Shown here piece by piece: positions 45,418 through 53,794 of a stretch of 64,000 nt of DNA. Both the position numbers and the translations under genes were made by a program. This DNA is from an uncultured Phocaeicola sp. Its GTDB lineage: Bacteria > Bacteroidota > Bacteroidia > Bacteroidales > Bacteroidaceae. The DNA is taken from NCBI GenBank assembly GCA_944320135.1, contig CALUGI010000009.1, positions 27,616-91,615 of the forward strand, read 5' to 3'. The notes beneath the pieces are model-generated. The model saw nothing but the letters and a program-made list of their open reading frames with translations. It made no database searches and was not told where the DNA came from. How positions within the stretch are numbered: position 1 is the stretch's first letter; every line of letters begins with the position of its first letter.

Positions 45418-46293
45418 ATGAAAAAGACACCGATGCTCTCCGCCATTCTCATAACGCTGGCCTTATCCGGCTGCGAACCCAAGTTTGACTTCGGAGGAAT
45501 AGACTTCGAACCTCAGATTATTGTAGAAGGATGGATAGAGAATGACGAAGCGGCCCACGTCATCCTAACGCAATCTATCACTATGGACATGGACACGAGC
45601 GGCACATCGCTGGCAGACATCGCTATCCGATGGGCAAAAGTAACGGTCAGCGACGGAGAAACGGAAGAAGTCTTGACCGGACGAATGGATAAGAATTACT
45701 TCCCGCCTTTCATCTACAGAGGAAGCCGCATAAAGGGAGTGCCCGGAAAGACCTATACCTTGAAAGTAGAATACTCCGGGCGGACGCTTTCCGCACACAC
45801 CACAATCCCTGCCGCCATTCCGATAGACAAGCTGGAAGTAAACAAATGCGAAGACAGCGACACACTCTATCAGATTCGTCTGAAGTTCCGCGACAATCCG
45901 GAACAGACCAATTACTATAAAACGTTCACGCAAATCGTTCCTGAAGAAACCCGCTTCTACTCCGCATTTATGGGAACTGTATCAGACGAGATTTTAAACG
46001 AAGGAGAAGCAGACATACGGGTAAACCGAGGTATGCGCCATACCCAACTGGAGAAATACACGCCCTATTTTTCCGTGAACGACACTGTCAATGTCAAACT
46101 GACGCAACTTCCGGAAGAGGGATTCATGTTTTGGAGCAGTTATGAAAATGAAATCATCAACGGAAGAAACCCGCTTTTCCCCAGCAACACCAACATAAAG
46201 TCAAACGTCGAAGGAGGGAAAGGCATCTGGTGCGGCTACGGGAAAACAATTCGCAAAGTGGTCATAGCCGACAGCATCGGAACGCCACGATGA
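45418..46293 (+). CDS. DUF4249 family lipoprotein
   Basis: A 291-residue lipoprotein with signal ending LSGC. The DUF4249 layout is visible: IIVEGWIENDEAAHVILTQS at the start, a beta sandwich with VTVSDGETEEVL and PGKTYTLKVEY, and FWSSYENEIINGRNPLFPSN near the end. The family has no known activity but is tied to TonB-dependent receptors such as the one just upstream; it probably sits at the outer membrane as its partner. The ATG at 45418 is 4 nt past the receptor stop, and the longer frame only overlaps the receptor gene. Confidence 0.88.
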   Translation: MKKTPMLSAILITLALSGCEPKFDFGGIDFEPQIIVEGWIENDEAAHVILTQSITMDMDTSGTSLADIAIRWAKVTVSDGETEEVLTGRMDKNYFPPFIYRGSRIKGVPGKTYTLKVEYSGRTLSAHTTIPAAIPIDKLEVNKCEDSDTLYQIRLKFRDNPEQTNYYKTFTQIVPEETRFYSAFMGTVSDEILNEGEADIRVNRGMRHTQLEKYTPYFSVNDTVNVKLTQLPEEGFMFWSSYENEIINGRNPLFPSNTNIKSNVEGGKGIWCGYGKTIRKVVIADSIGTPR

Positions 46294-46297
46294 AAAA

Positions 46298-46329
46298 GAG
46301 GATGCGCCGCAAAACATGGGCGCATCCTC
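46298..46329. terminator. Terminator between DUF4249 and gpmI genes
   Basis: Perfect 11-bp stem GAGGATGCGCC (46298-46308) with GGCGCATCCTC (46319-46329). The minus strand continues TTTTTC, so it best serves gpmI; the plus side has only ATTCCTTT. Confidence 0.75.
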
Positions 46330-46367
46330 AGCATTCCTTTCTATAGTTATACCCGTATCCGAGCTTT

Positions 46368-47885
46368 TCAATCCTTGATCAAGTCGCGGCCGGTCATGTC
46401 GGCCGGTTGGGACATGCCCATGATATGCAGGATAGACGGAGCCACGTCTGCCAATACGCCGTTTTCAACCTTGGCATTCTTGTTGGCAGTCACGTACACG
46501 AACGGAACCGGATTCAGAGAGTGGGCCGTGTTCGGAGTGCCGTCCTCGTTCAACGCATGGTCGGCATTTCCGTGGTCGGCAATGATAATCACCTCGTAAC
46601 CGTTCGCCTTGGCAGCCTCTACCGTATCGCGCACGCAATTGTCGATGGCAACGACAGCCTTTTCTATCGCCTCATACACACCCGTATGGCCTACCATGTC
46701 GCCGTTGGCATAGTTCACTACGATGAAATCGTACTTCTGAGTATTGATAGCCTCAACCAGTTTGTCTTTCACTTCGTATGCGCTCATTTCCGGCTTCAGG
46801 TCGTAAGTGGCCACCTTCGGGCTCGGCACCAGAATGCGGTCTTCGTTGTCATACGGAGTTTCGCGTCCGCCGTTGAAGAAGAAAGTCACATGCGCATACT
46901 TCTCGGTTTCTGCGATATGCAGCTGGGTCTTGCCGTTCTTTGACAGATATTCGCCCAACGTATCCTGCACGTTTTCTTTCGGGAACAAGATATGCACTCC
47001 CTTGAACGAAGCGTCATAAGGAGTCATGCAGTAATACTGCAATCCCGGAATCGTCTTCATGCCTTCTTCCGGCATATCCTGCTGGGTCAGCACGACGGTC
47101 AGCTCTTTCGCGCGGTCGTTGCGGTAGTTGAAGAAAATCACCGCGTCGCCTTCCTTGATTGTTCCGTCGAAATTGGCGTTGTTTATCGGCTTGATAAATT
47201 CGTCGGTCACGCCTTCGTCATACGACTCCTGCATAGCCTGAACCATGTCGGAAGCCTGTTTTCCCTTGCCGTCCACCAGCAGATCGTATGCTTCCTTCAC
47301 GCGGTTCCAGCGCTTGTCGCGGTCCATAGCATAGAAGCGGCCCACGATAGATGCAATTTTGCCGGCCGACTGCGCGCAATGCGCTTCCAACTGTTCGATA
47401 AAGCCTTTTCCGCTTTTCGGGTCGGTGTCGCGGCCATCCATGAAGCAATGGATGAAAGCATTTTCCAGACCATACTCCTTGGCGATATCGCACAGTTTGA
47501 ACAGATGCTCCAGAGAAGAGTGTACGCCCCCGTTTGAGGTCAGCCCCATGAAATGGATATTCTTGTTGTTTTCCTTCGCGTATGTGAAAGCGGAAACCAC
47601 CTCCTTGTTTTGCAGAATGCTTCCGTCGGCGCAGGCACGGTTGATTTTCACCAAATCCTGATATACGATGCGCCCCGCACCGATGTTCAGATGGCCTACT
47701 TCCGAGTTGCCCATCTGCCCGTCAGGGAGTCCGACATTCTCACCGCTCGCCTGCAACTGCGAATGGGGGTATTCGGCCAACAAACTGTCCCAATACGGAG
47801 TCGGGGTGTTGAAAATCACGTCATCCTTCTTGTGGTCGCCGCAGCCCCACCCGTCAAGAATCATTAAAAGCGCTTTCTTTGCCAT
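46368..47885 (-). CDS. gpmI: 2,3-bisphosphoglycerate-independent phosphoglycerate mutase
   Basis: A 505-residue glycolytic enzyme that interconverts 3- and 2-phosphoglycerate using two manganese ions. It is of the alkaline-phosphatase superfamily: [10 protein letters not shown] holds the first metal aspartate, [17 protein letters not shown] the phosphorylated serine, [11 protein letters not shown] and the C-terminal [16 protein letters not shown] the other metal and substrate ligands. The start [12 protein letters not shown] is standard. Its leader, about 160 nt if the -7 at 48052 is used, contains repeat copy F. Confidence 0.97.
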   Translation of the reverse strand: MAKKALLMILDGWGCGDHKKDDVIFNTPTPYWDSLLAEYPHSQLQASGENVGLPDGQMGNSEVGHLNIGAGRIVYQDLVKINRACADGSILQNKEVVSAFTYAKENNKNIHFMGLTSNGGVHSSLEHLFKLCDIAKEYGLENAFIHCFMDGRDTDPKSGKGFIEQLEAHCAQSAGKIASIVGRFYAMDRDKRWNRVKEAYDLLVDGKGKQASDMVQAMQESYDEGVTDEFIKPINNANFDGTIKEGDAVIFFNYRNDRAKELTVVLTQQDMPEEGMKTIPGLQYYCMTPYDASFKGVHILFPKENVQDTLGEYLSKNGKTQLHIAETEKYAHVTFFFNGGRETPYDNEDRILVPSPKVATYDLKPEMSAYEVKDKLVEAINTQKYDFIVVNYANGDMVGHTGVYEAIEKAVVAIDNCVRDTVEAAKANGYEVIIIADHGNADHALNEDGTPNTAHSLNPVPFVYVTANKNAKVENGVLADVAPSILHIMGMSQPADMTGRDLIKD

Positions 47886-47945
47886 AGTTTATTCTTTTGT
47901 TTAAAGTTGATCTTTCGAATCCTGTCTGTCCCGGCCCTGCCGCAA

Positions 47946-48033
47946 GTGTGAAAAACGCCCGCGCGCTTCGTCTGAAACGTCTCGGAACTCTGTTCCAAGC
48001 GCGCCCGCATTCGCCGGACTGCCGGTGACATTC
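47946..48033. repeat. Intergenic 21-nt palindromic module array, copy F
   Basis: Four modules start at 47949, 47970, 47991 and 48013 (21, 21, 22, 21 nt), with cores AAAAACGCCCGCGCGCTTC, GAAACGTCTCGGAACTC, CCAAGCGCGCCCGCATTC and GCCGGACTGCCGGTGAC. It would fall in the gpmI 5' untranslated region. Confidence 0.65.
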
Positions 48034-48051
48034 ATGTCATGCTTTGCGGCA

Positions 48052-48059
48052 CAAAAATA
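48052..48059 (-). promoter_or_regulatory. Candidate gpmI promoter -7 element
   Basis: Minus-strand TATTTTTG. It lies 167 nt before the ATG; no closer element is visible. Confidence 0.45.
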
Positions 48060-48099
48060 CAAAATATCCCGCGTTTGCAGGCAGATTTAACAAATAAAA

Positions 48100-48136
48100 A
48101 ATGTCACCCCGACCGTTCTCCGGTCGGAATGACATT
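48100..48136 (-). terminator. Terminator of the rplM-rpsI-rpsB-tsf operon
   Basis: AATGTCA then CCGACCG (48100-48115) pairs with CGGTCGG then TGACATT (48121-48136) around a small internal bulge; the minus strand continues TTTTTATTTG. Confidence 0.85.
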
Positions 48137-48163
48137 CTATAATATGCTTAAATAACCGCCTGA

Positions 48164-49156
48164 TTATTCGGCGCGCAAAGTGAAACGCTTGAAAGCGACA
48201 ACAGCCAATTCCGGATCGGCAGCTTTCAGCACGTCTGCAACGGTCTTCTTCGGGTCCATGATGCTTTCCTGCTTCAACAGACAAACCTCTTTCAAGAACT
48301 TGCCCAGACGTCCCTTGGCGATGTTCTCAATCATGGCCTCAGGCAGGTTGGCAGCCTTCTCCGCAGCTACGGTAGCTTTGATTTCCTTAGCTTTGGCTAC
48401 ATCTTCGGCAGTAAGCCATCCTTTAGCCATGTTGCTTTCCATGTGTTCTTCGCTGTCTACGTGAGCAGGATTGATGCCCGCTTTCTTCAAAGCAGCGTCA
48501 ACAGCCTTCTGCACCTGTTCAGCCTTCGTCTTTTCAATAGCGACGTTGATTTCTTCCTGCTTTACAGACTCAGGAACACCGGCTTCGTCGATAGCAATCG
48601 GGTTCATGGCTGCAATCTGCATGCAGATTTCGTGAGCCACCTGCTCGCTGCAAGGCTTGTTGAAAGCCACCAGCGTACAGAGCTGGTTTCTGTTCATGTG
48701 GTTGTAAACAGCTGTGCAAGCGCCTGAAATGAAGCTGTAGCCGTCCAGTTCCGTTTTCTCGCCCGTCACGCCGCTACGCTCTATCACTGCGTCAGCCACC
48801 GTACCGTTGCCCATCGGCAAAGCCTTCACTTCGTCCAATGTCTGACACTTGTTTTCGATAGCCGCGTCCAGAATAGCCTGAGTCAACGCTACGAAGTCGG
48901 CATTCTTGGCAACGAAGTCCGTTTCACACTTCAAGGCAATCATAGCAGCGTAATCGCCGGTAGACTTAGCCAGCACGCAACCTTCTGACGTTTCACGGTC
49001 GGAACGTTTTGCAGCCACAGCCTGCCCTTTTTTACGGATAATTTCCATTGCCTTGTCGAAATCGCCTTCCGATTCAGTCAAGGCGTTCTTACAGTCCATC
49101 ATACCAGCTCCGGTCATTTTGCGGAGCTTGGTGATATCAGCCATACTTACAGCCAT
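48164..49156 (-). CDS. tsf: Translation elongation factor Ts
   Basis: A 330-residue guanine-nucleotide exchange factor for EF-Tu. The N-terminal UBA-like domain (MADITKLRKMTGAGMMDCKN) and the core signature RKKGQAVAAKRSDRETSEG, KCETDFVAKNADF are clear. It is longer than the E. coli protein (283), as is usual in Bacteroidota, with the coiled-coil insertion around residues 195-265. The start at 49156 (MAVSMADITK) is kept; an inner ATG four codons on is the other choice. It follows rpsB after 117 nt that include a strong hairpin. Confidence 0.97.
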   Translation of the reverse strand: MAVSMADITKLRKMTGAGMMDCKNALTESEGDFDKAMEIIRKKGQAVAAKRSDRETSEGCVLAKSTGDYAAMIALKCETDFVAKNADFVALTQAILDAAIENKCQTLDEVKALPMGNGTVADAVIERSGVTGEKTELDGYSFISGACTAVYNHMNRNQLCTLVAFNKPCSEQVAHEICMQIAAMNPIAIDEAGVPESVKQEEINVAIEKTKAEQVQKAVDAALKKAGINPAHVDSEEHMESNMAKGWLTAEDVAKAKEIKATVAAEKAANLPEAMIENIAKGRLGKFLKEVCLLKQESIMDPKKTVADVLKAADPELAVVAFKRFTLRAE

Positions 49157-49200
49157 AATATTTCTTTCTTGTTTAAATTAATGAATAATAACCTAAATAG

Positions 49201-49264
49201 AAAATTGAGAACAGAGAATTGAGAATTGCCCTGTAGTAACTCTCAATTCTCTGTTCCCAATTTC
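49201..49264. repeat. Long hairpin between rpsB and tsf
   Basis: Left arm 49201-49224 (AAAATTGAGAACAGAGAATT then GAGA) and right arm 49241-49264 pair over 24 positions with two imperfect pairs; the loop is 16 nt. There is no T-run after it on the minus strand, so it is more likely a processing or stability element than a terminator. The arm contains the motif GAGAATTGAGAATTG. Confidence 0.75.
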
Positions 49265-49273
49265 ATAAATATA

Positions 49274-50113
49274 TCAAGCCTCTTCGTCTTCTTTCGTCAT
49301 GAAAGCGGCAGCCTTCGAAGCATTGATGGCATCTTCTTCCGCCTTGTCCATACGAGCTTTGGCAGTTTTCTTCTTTCCGCCCTTCTGAGCATTTTCGCCG
49401 GCAGCTTCCATATCCACCTTTTCAGCCTTTCTTTCTTCCAGGCCTTCAGCCATAGCGCCGCAGCAAGCGTCAAGAATCACTTCGATTGACTTGGTAGCAT
49501 CGTCATTGGCCGGGATAACGAAATCAACGTTCGACGGGTCTGAGTTCGTATCAACGATGCCGAAAACAGGAATGCCCAAACGGTTTGCTTCGCGCACGGC
49601 GATATTTTCTTTCATCACGTCAACCACAAACAATGCAGACGGCAGACGAGTCAAATCAGCAATAGAACCGAGGTTCTTCTCCAGTTTCGCACGCTGGCGT
49701 GAAATCTGAAGAATCTCTCTTTTCGACAAATTTGCATAAGTGCCGTCGTTGGTCAACTTGTCGATTGTAGCCATTTTCTTGACAGCCTTGCGGATTGTCG
49801 GGAAGTTGGTCAGCATACCGCCCGGCCAACGTTCGATTACGTAAGGCATGTTCACAGCCGCTGCTTTCTCAGCAACAATCTGTTTCGCTTGTTTCTTAGT
49901 AGCAACGAACAGGATTTTCTTTCCTGATTTTGCAATTTGCTTCAGAGCTTCAGCAGCTTCGTCCACCTTTGCAACGGTTTTGTTCAGGTCGATGATGTGG
50001 ATTCCGTTGCGTTCCATAAAAATATAGGGAGCCATTGCAGGGTTCCACTTTCTCTTCAAGTGTCCGAAGTGGCAACCGGCTTCCAATAATGTATCAAAAT
50101 TTACTCTTGACAT
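49274..50113 (-). CDS. rpsB: 30S ribosomal protein S2
   Basis: A 279-residue small-subunit protein. The start MSRVNFDTLLEAGCHFGHLK, then KWNPAMAPYIFMERNGIHII and RWPGGMLTNFPTIRK are S2 signatures. It carries a C-terminal extension of about 45 residues rich in Lys, Ala and Glu (GENAQKGGKKKTAKARMDKA) beyond the E. coli length of 241, as is common in this phylum. It lies between rpsI and tsf, with a 209-nt leader upstream. Confidence 0.97.
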   Translation of the reverse strand: MSRVNFDTLLEAGCHFGHLKRKWNPAMAPYIFMERNGIHIIDLNKTVAKVDEAAEALKQIAKSGKKILFVATKKQAKQIVAEKAAAVNMPYVIERWPGGMLTNFPTIRKAVKKMATIDKLTNDGTYANLSKREILQISRQRAKLEKNLGSIADLTRLPSALFVVDVMKENIAVREANRLGIPVFGIVDTNSDPSNVDFVIPANDDATKSIEVILDACCGAMAEGLEERKAEKVDMEAAGENAQKGGKKKTAKARMDKAEEDAINASKAAAFMTKEDEEA

Positions 50114-50322
50114 TGTTTTAATTTTTAAATCGTTTACTTTCTTTTTTGTTTTAATGAACCAACCGTCGGGTAGTCTCTCCGCAAACCTATTGTAGGGAGA
50201 ATCCGGACAGTTTAGATACTAAACGCATCTTTCAAGTCTTTGAGTTCTTCGGTTTCCAAGCCGCCGCACTGATGTCCGATTATTTCCGGCAGCCTATAAA
50301 CAAAAAAACTTACGAGCCCAAA
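50114..50322 (-). promoter_or_regulatory. Leader region of rpsB, possible autoregulatory RNA
   Basis: A 209-nt space in an otherwise tight ribosomal block. On the minus strand it holds TAGGTTTG (50182-50189), a possible internal promoter, and the stretch CTGTCCGGATTCTCCCTACA that may pair with GCGGAGAGAC further on. S2 is autoregulated through its leader in some bacteria; here that is inference only. Confidence 0.4.
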
Positions 50323-50709
50323 TCAACGTTTACTGAACTGGAATCTGCGACGTGCTTTCGGACGTCCCGGCTTCTTGCGTTCTACAGCGCGGGAATCGCG
50401 GGTGATGAAGCCTTCCGCACGAAGTGTTTTCTTGTCTTCCGGATTGATTTTCACCAAAGCGCGGGCGATAGCCAGACGCAAAGCCTGAGACTGGCCGGTG
50501 TAGCCTCCGCCGTTCAAGTTTACTTTGATATCATATTTTTCAGCCACTTCCAGTTTGTTCAACGGCTGCTTTACTACATACTGCAGGATTGACGATGGAA
50601 AGTACTGTGCAAGGTCTCTCTTGTTAATAGTAATCTTTCCTGTACCTTCGCTTACGTAGATGCGAGCTACTGCGCTTTTACGTCTGCCTAATGCATTTAC
50701 TACTTCCAT
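50323..50709 (-). CDS. rpsI: 30S ribosomal protein S9
   Basis: A 128-residue protein: ALGRRKSAVARIYVSEGTGK at the start, GGGYTGQSQALRLAIARAL in the middle and the basic tail ERKKPGRPKARRRFQFSKR, whose last residues contact tRNA in the P site. It follows rplM after 6 nt, the conserved L13-S9 pair. Confidence 0.98.
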   Translation of the reverse strand: MEVVNALGRRKSAVARIYVSEGTGKITINKRDLAQYFPSSILQYVVKQPLNKLEVAEKYDIKVNLNGGGYTGQSQALRLAIARALVKINPEDKKTLRAEGFITRDSRAVERKKPGRPKARRRFQFSKR

Positions 50710-50715
50710 GCTCTA

Positions 50716-51177
50716 TTATTTAAGTGAGTTAATATCGATTGTTTTCGGCATTTGGGCTTCGTGTTTGTGTTCGCTGCCTTCATATACATACAGGTTCTTC
50801 AGCAGCTTGGCGCCCAGACGGTTTTTGGGAAGCATTCCCTTCACCACTTTTCTCATCAGTCTTTCCGCGCCGTTAGGCTTTGCCAGCAAGAGAGCCGGAG
50901 TGATTTCGCGCTGGCCGCCCGGATAGCCGGTATAGCTCAGGTAAACCTTGTCGGTCATCTTATTGCCTGTAAATTTCACTTTGTCTGCGTTGATGATGAT
51001 TACATTGTCACCGCAGTCTACATGAGGGGTAAAGTTCGGTTTGTACTTTCCTCTCAACAACTTTGCAACCTTTGAACCGAGACGACCTACCACCTGGTCT
51101 GTAGCGTCAACTACGACCCATTCTTTGGTCACTGTCTCCTTGTTTGCAGAAATGGTCTTGTAACTTAAAGTATCCAC
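50716..51177 (-). CDS. rplM: 50S ribosomal protein L13 (GTG start)
   Basis: A 153-residue large-subunit protein, recognised by KEWVVVDATDQVVGRLGSKV, KYKPNFTPHVDCGDNVIIIN and RLMRKVVKGMLPKNRLG. The first codon is GTG (51175-51177), giving the expected MDTLSYKT N-terminus; no ATG fits nearby. There is no Shine-Dalgarno. It heads the rplM-rpsI-rpsB-tsf operon behind a leader of about 120 nt, a place where L13 is known to control its own synthesis in other bacteria. Confidence 0.96.
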   Translation of the reverse strand: MDTLSYKTISANKETVTKEWVVVDATDQVVGRLGSKVAKLLRGKYKPNFTPHVDCGDNVIIINADKVKFTGNKMTDKVYLSYTGYPGGQREITPALLLAKPNGAERLMRKVVKGMLPKNRLGAKLLKNLYVYEGSEHKHEAQMPKTIDINSLK

Positions 51178-51298
51178 TCTTTGAAAAAATTTAAAATGTT
51201 AACTACTAAAAAACAATTCTTTTCATCGCGCCTCCCTTCCCCGGACAAAGGAGCGGAAAGCACTCAGAACTAAAATTTTATCACTATTTGATAATAAT
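51178..51298 (-). promoter_or_regulatory. rplM leader (about 120 nt)
   Basis: Transcribed region between the promoter and the GTG start. It is AT-rich at both ends with a GC-rich middle (CGCTCCTTTGTCCGGGGAAG). No stable hairpin can be fixed by eye; an L13-binding leader is possible. Confidence 0.4.
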
Positions 51299-51305
51299 CG
51301 GCTTG

Positions 51306-51336
51306 CAAAGGTACTGCTTTTCTTTGAACCCGCAAA
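51306..51336 (-). promoter_or_regulatory. Promoter of the rplM operon
   Basis: Minus-strand TTTG (51333-51336), 19-nt spacer, TACCTTTG (51306-51313). Confidence 0.75.
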
Positions 51337-51440
51337 GATTTTAAGCATTTTTTCCTCTTGGTAAGAGGATGATTATTAAGAAGATTATCAAGAAGCAGGG
51401 CTTCGGCAAGCGCCCTGCGGGAGGATGCCTGCACCTTCCC

Positions 51441-51528
51441 AGGAAAACGCCCCGGCGTTTCGCACGAAACGGCGCGCCGCTCTATGCAAAACGCCGGGGC
51501 GTTTTTCCTTTTCCCGCTCCCGGTTTTC
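51441..51528. repeat. Intergenic 21-nt palindromic module array, copy G
   Basis: Four modules start at 51441, 51462, 51483 and 51508 (21, 21, 25, 21 nt). The first holds ACGCCCCGGCGTTT (51447-51460) and the third its exact complement; together they make a large stem, with GGCGCGCC (51471-51478) as a palindrome in the loop. It lies downstream of the DUF4488 gene and upstream of the rplM promoter. A second hairpin, GCAGGGC/GCCCTGC, is at 51394-51417. Confidence 0.75.
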
Positions 51529-51538
51529 AGAAGCCCGC

Positions 51539-52027
51539 TCACCGGAGCATGTCGCCGGGATAAGAAGAAGCCTCTTCCACCCGCTTCCAAACTTCATGAT
51601 ACCATGCGTCTATCTTGTTGCCCTCGGCATCGGTCTCCACAAAATATTTCACCTTCATCAGTTTTCCGCCATCCTCCATTTCAAAATACAGTTTGTTCTC
51701 CTTGCCTTTCAGCTGGGGAAGATGCACGTTTTCCTCTACCGTTTCCGTATAAAAGGAGCTTGAAACCAGACGGAACGTTCCGCAGCCGATTATCACGGCA
51801 CCCGCAGGAGTCATCACCAGATTGCAGAAACGCCCGTTGTCTGAAAGGATTTTAAGGGAACGACCCGCCCGCAGTTCGCCGGGCATGTCCGGCGAAGGGG
51901 AACAATAGAAACACATCTGCCAAATGCCGTTCAGGTTGATCGGCCGCTTTTCCTGAATGTCCTGGGCACTGCCCGCGCCCAGGAAAACGCATCCGAGAAT
52001 CATGACAAACAAAATACGTATCTTCAT
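51539..52027 (-). CDS. DUF4488 family exported protein
   Basis: A 162-residue secreted protein: signal MKIRILFVMILGCVFLGAGS, then a lipocalin-like small beta barrel (NLNGIWQMCFYCSPSPDMPG, GCGTFRLVSSSFYTETVEEN, YHEVWKRVEEASSYPGDM). The pattern fits DUF4488, a family seen mainly in Bacteroides and without known function. The name rests on recall of the family, not on a search. The start at 52027 is set by the signal peptide. Confidence 0.75.
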   Translation of the reverse strand: MKIRILFVMILGCVFLGAGSAQDIQEKRPINLNGIWQMCFYCSPSPDMPGELRAGRSLKILSDNGRFCNLVMTPAGAVIIGCGTFRLVSSSFYTETVEENVHLPQLKGKENKLYFEMEDGGKLMKVKYFVETDAEGNKIDAWYHEVWKRVEEASSYPGDMLR

Positions 52028-52063
52028 AGCTTGAACCTTTAAAAAATATCTGTAAGCGTCATA

Positions 52064-52071
52064 CAAATCTA
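52064..52071 (-). promoter_or_regulatory. DUF4488 gene promoter -7 element
   Basis: Minus-strand TAGATTTG, 36 nt before the ATG; -33 not evident. Confidence 0.5.
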
Positions 52072-52156
52072 CAAAAATTATTTATGGTTTGCAGATTTCC
52101 GGAAAGATTTCTTCCTCCCGGAGAAGAATCTCCGAAGGTTTTACCAGCGGGCACAA

Positions 52157-52184
52157 AAAAAGTCCGCTCGGCTGCGGACTTTTT
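52157..52184. terminator. asnS terminator
   Basis: Perfect 11-bp stem AAAAAGTCCGC (52157-52167) with GCGGACTTTTT (52174-52184), 6-nt loop. The A/T ends let it work in both directions. Confidence 0.88.
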
Positions 52185-52210
52185 CGTTCGGATATATTTC
52201 GCTGCATGTG

Positions 52211-53614
52211 TCAGAATTCTGCATTGCGCGGCGTGCGGGGGAACGGAATCACATCGCGGATGTTCGCCATGCCCGTCACGAAGAGCAGCAGGCGCTCGAA
52301 TCCCAAGCCGAAGCCGGAGTGGGGACAGGTTCCATATTTGCGGGTGTCCAGATACCACCACATGTCTTTCATCGGAATGTTCAGCTCCTGAATGCGGGCC
52401 AGCAGCTTGTCGTAGCTTTCTTCACGCTCCGAGCCGCCGATGATTTCCCCGATTTTCGGGAACAGCACGTCCATTGCGCGAACCGTCTTTCCGTCGTCGT
52501 TCTGTTTCATGTAGAACGCCTTGATTTCTTTCGGATAGTCGGTCAGGATTACCGGACGCTTGAAATGTTCTTCCACCAAATAGCGCTCGTGTTCCGAAGC
52601 CAGGTCAACCCCCCAGTACACCGGAAACTCGAACTTGTGGCCTGCGGCTACCGCTTCTTCCAGAATCTTGATGCCTTCCGTATAGGGCAGACGCACGAAA
52701 TCTTCTTTCAGCACACCCTGCAAGCGTTCTATCAGTCCTTTGTCGAACATGTCGTTCAGGAACTTCACGTCATCATAACAATTGTCGAGGGCCCACTGCA
52801 CGCAATATTTGATGAACTCCTCGGCAAGGTCCATATTGTCGTTGATATCGTTGAACGCCACTTCCGGCTCAATCATCCAGAACTCGGCCAGATGGCGCGG
52901 CGTATTGGAGTTTTCAGCGCGGAAAGTAGGCCCGAACGTATAGATGGCCCCCAATGAAGTGGCGGCCAGTTCGCCTTCCAACTGGCCCGAAACCGTCAGG
53001 CTGGCCTGTTTCCCGAAAAAGTCGTTGTCATAAACGATAGAACCGTTCTCGTCCTTCTTCAAGTCATACAGATTGAGCGTAGTCACCTGAAACATCTGGC
53101 CGGCGCCTTCGCAGTCAGAAGCCGTAATCAGCGGAGTATGGAAGTAGAAGAACCCTCTTTCGTGGAAAAACTTATGGATAGCTATAGCCATATTGTGACG
53201 AATGCGGAACACGGCCCCGAAAGTGTTTGTACGCGGACGGAGATGCGCTATCTCGCGCAAGAACTCCATCGAGTGGCCTTTCTTCTGCAACGGATAGGTG
53301 TTGTCGCAAGCGCCAAGCACCTCTATCTCGGTTGCCTGGATTTCCGCAGCCTGCCCTGCGCCCACCGATTCCACCAGCTTTCCGTTTACGCTCAAGCAGG
53401 CTCCGGTGGTGATTTGCTTCAACGTCGCCTCGTCGAAGTTCGCCAAATCCGCCACCACTTGAATATTATGAATTGTAGAACCGTCATTCAGCGCAATAAA
53501 ACTTACTTGTTTGCTACCACGGCGGGTACGCACCCACCCTTTCACGTTCACCGTATCGCCGAATTTCGGATTTTTCCACAGGTCAACGATTTTTGTTCTA
53601 CGAATTGTTTCCAT
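52211..53614 (-). CDS. asnS: Asparaginyl-tRNA synthetase
   Basis: A 467-residue class IIb synthetase. The N-terminal OB-fold binds the anticodon ([20 protein letters not shown]); the catalytic core has motif 2 [20 protein letters not shown] and motif 3 [23 protein letters not shown] rather than the aspartate-type pocket supports Asn over Asp. The start at 53614 ([13 protein letters not shown]) is standard. It lies 180 nt downstream of the pseudouridine synthase without an evident promoter, so purB, the synthase and asnS may share a transcript. A tRNA-Asn is at the right end of the window. Confidence 0.96.
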   Translation of the reverse strand: METIRRTKIVDLWKNPKFGDTVNVKGWVRTRRGSKQVSFIALNDGSTIHNIQVVADLANFDEATLKQITTGACLSVNGKLVESVGAGQAAEIQATEIEVLGACDNTYPLQKKGHSMEFLREIAHLRPRTNTFGAVFRIRHNMAIAIHKFFHERGFFYFHTPLITASDCEGAGQMFQVTTLNLYDLKKDENGSIVYDNDFFGKQASLTVSGQLEGELAATSLGAIYTFGPTFRAENSNTPRHLAEFWMIEPEVAFNDINDNMDLAEEFIKYCVQWALDNCYDDVKFLNDMFDKGLIERLQGVLKEDFVRLPYTEGIKILEEAVAAGHKFEFPVYWGVDLASEHERYLVEEHFKRPVILTDYPKEIKAFYMKQNDDGKTVRAMDVLFPKIGEIIGGSEREESYDKLLARIQELNIPMKDMWWYLDTRKYGTCPHSGFGLGFERLLLFVTGMANIRDVIPFPRTPRNAEF

Positions 53615-53794
53615 TTGTCTTATGTCGTTTTTTAGTTTTGAACTTGAACGCTCCGCCTCCCCGGTTTGACCGGACAAACGGACGGACATTACGCATTATA
53701 TTTTGAACGGAAAGGCACAAAGTCCCGGAATCACAATCTTCTGATTTCCCGTAACCTTGCGCCCCTCATAACCTTATATCGTTTCAATGCGCCA

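Noticed and set aside
51441-51528. Plain rho-independent terminator only
   Set aside because: It can fold as a hairpin, but the same modules also occur between divergent promoters (2534, 20896, 38795), where no terminator is needed.
51270-51590. Short frames with NAGAF or TPGRF repeats
   Set aside because: Translations of repeat copy G in both strands; the same spurious peptides appear at the other copies and mark the repeat, not genes.
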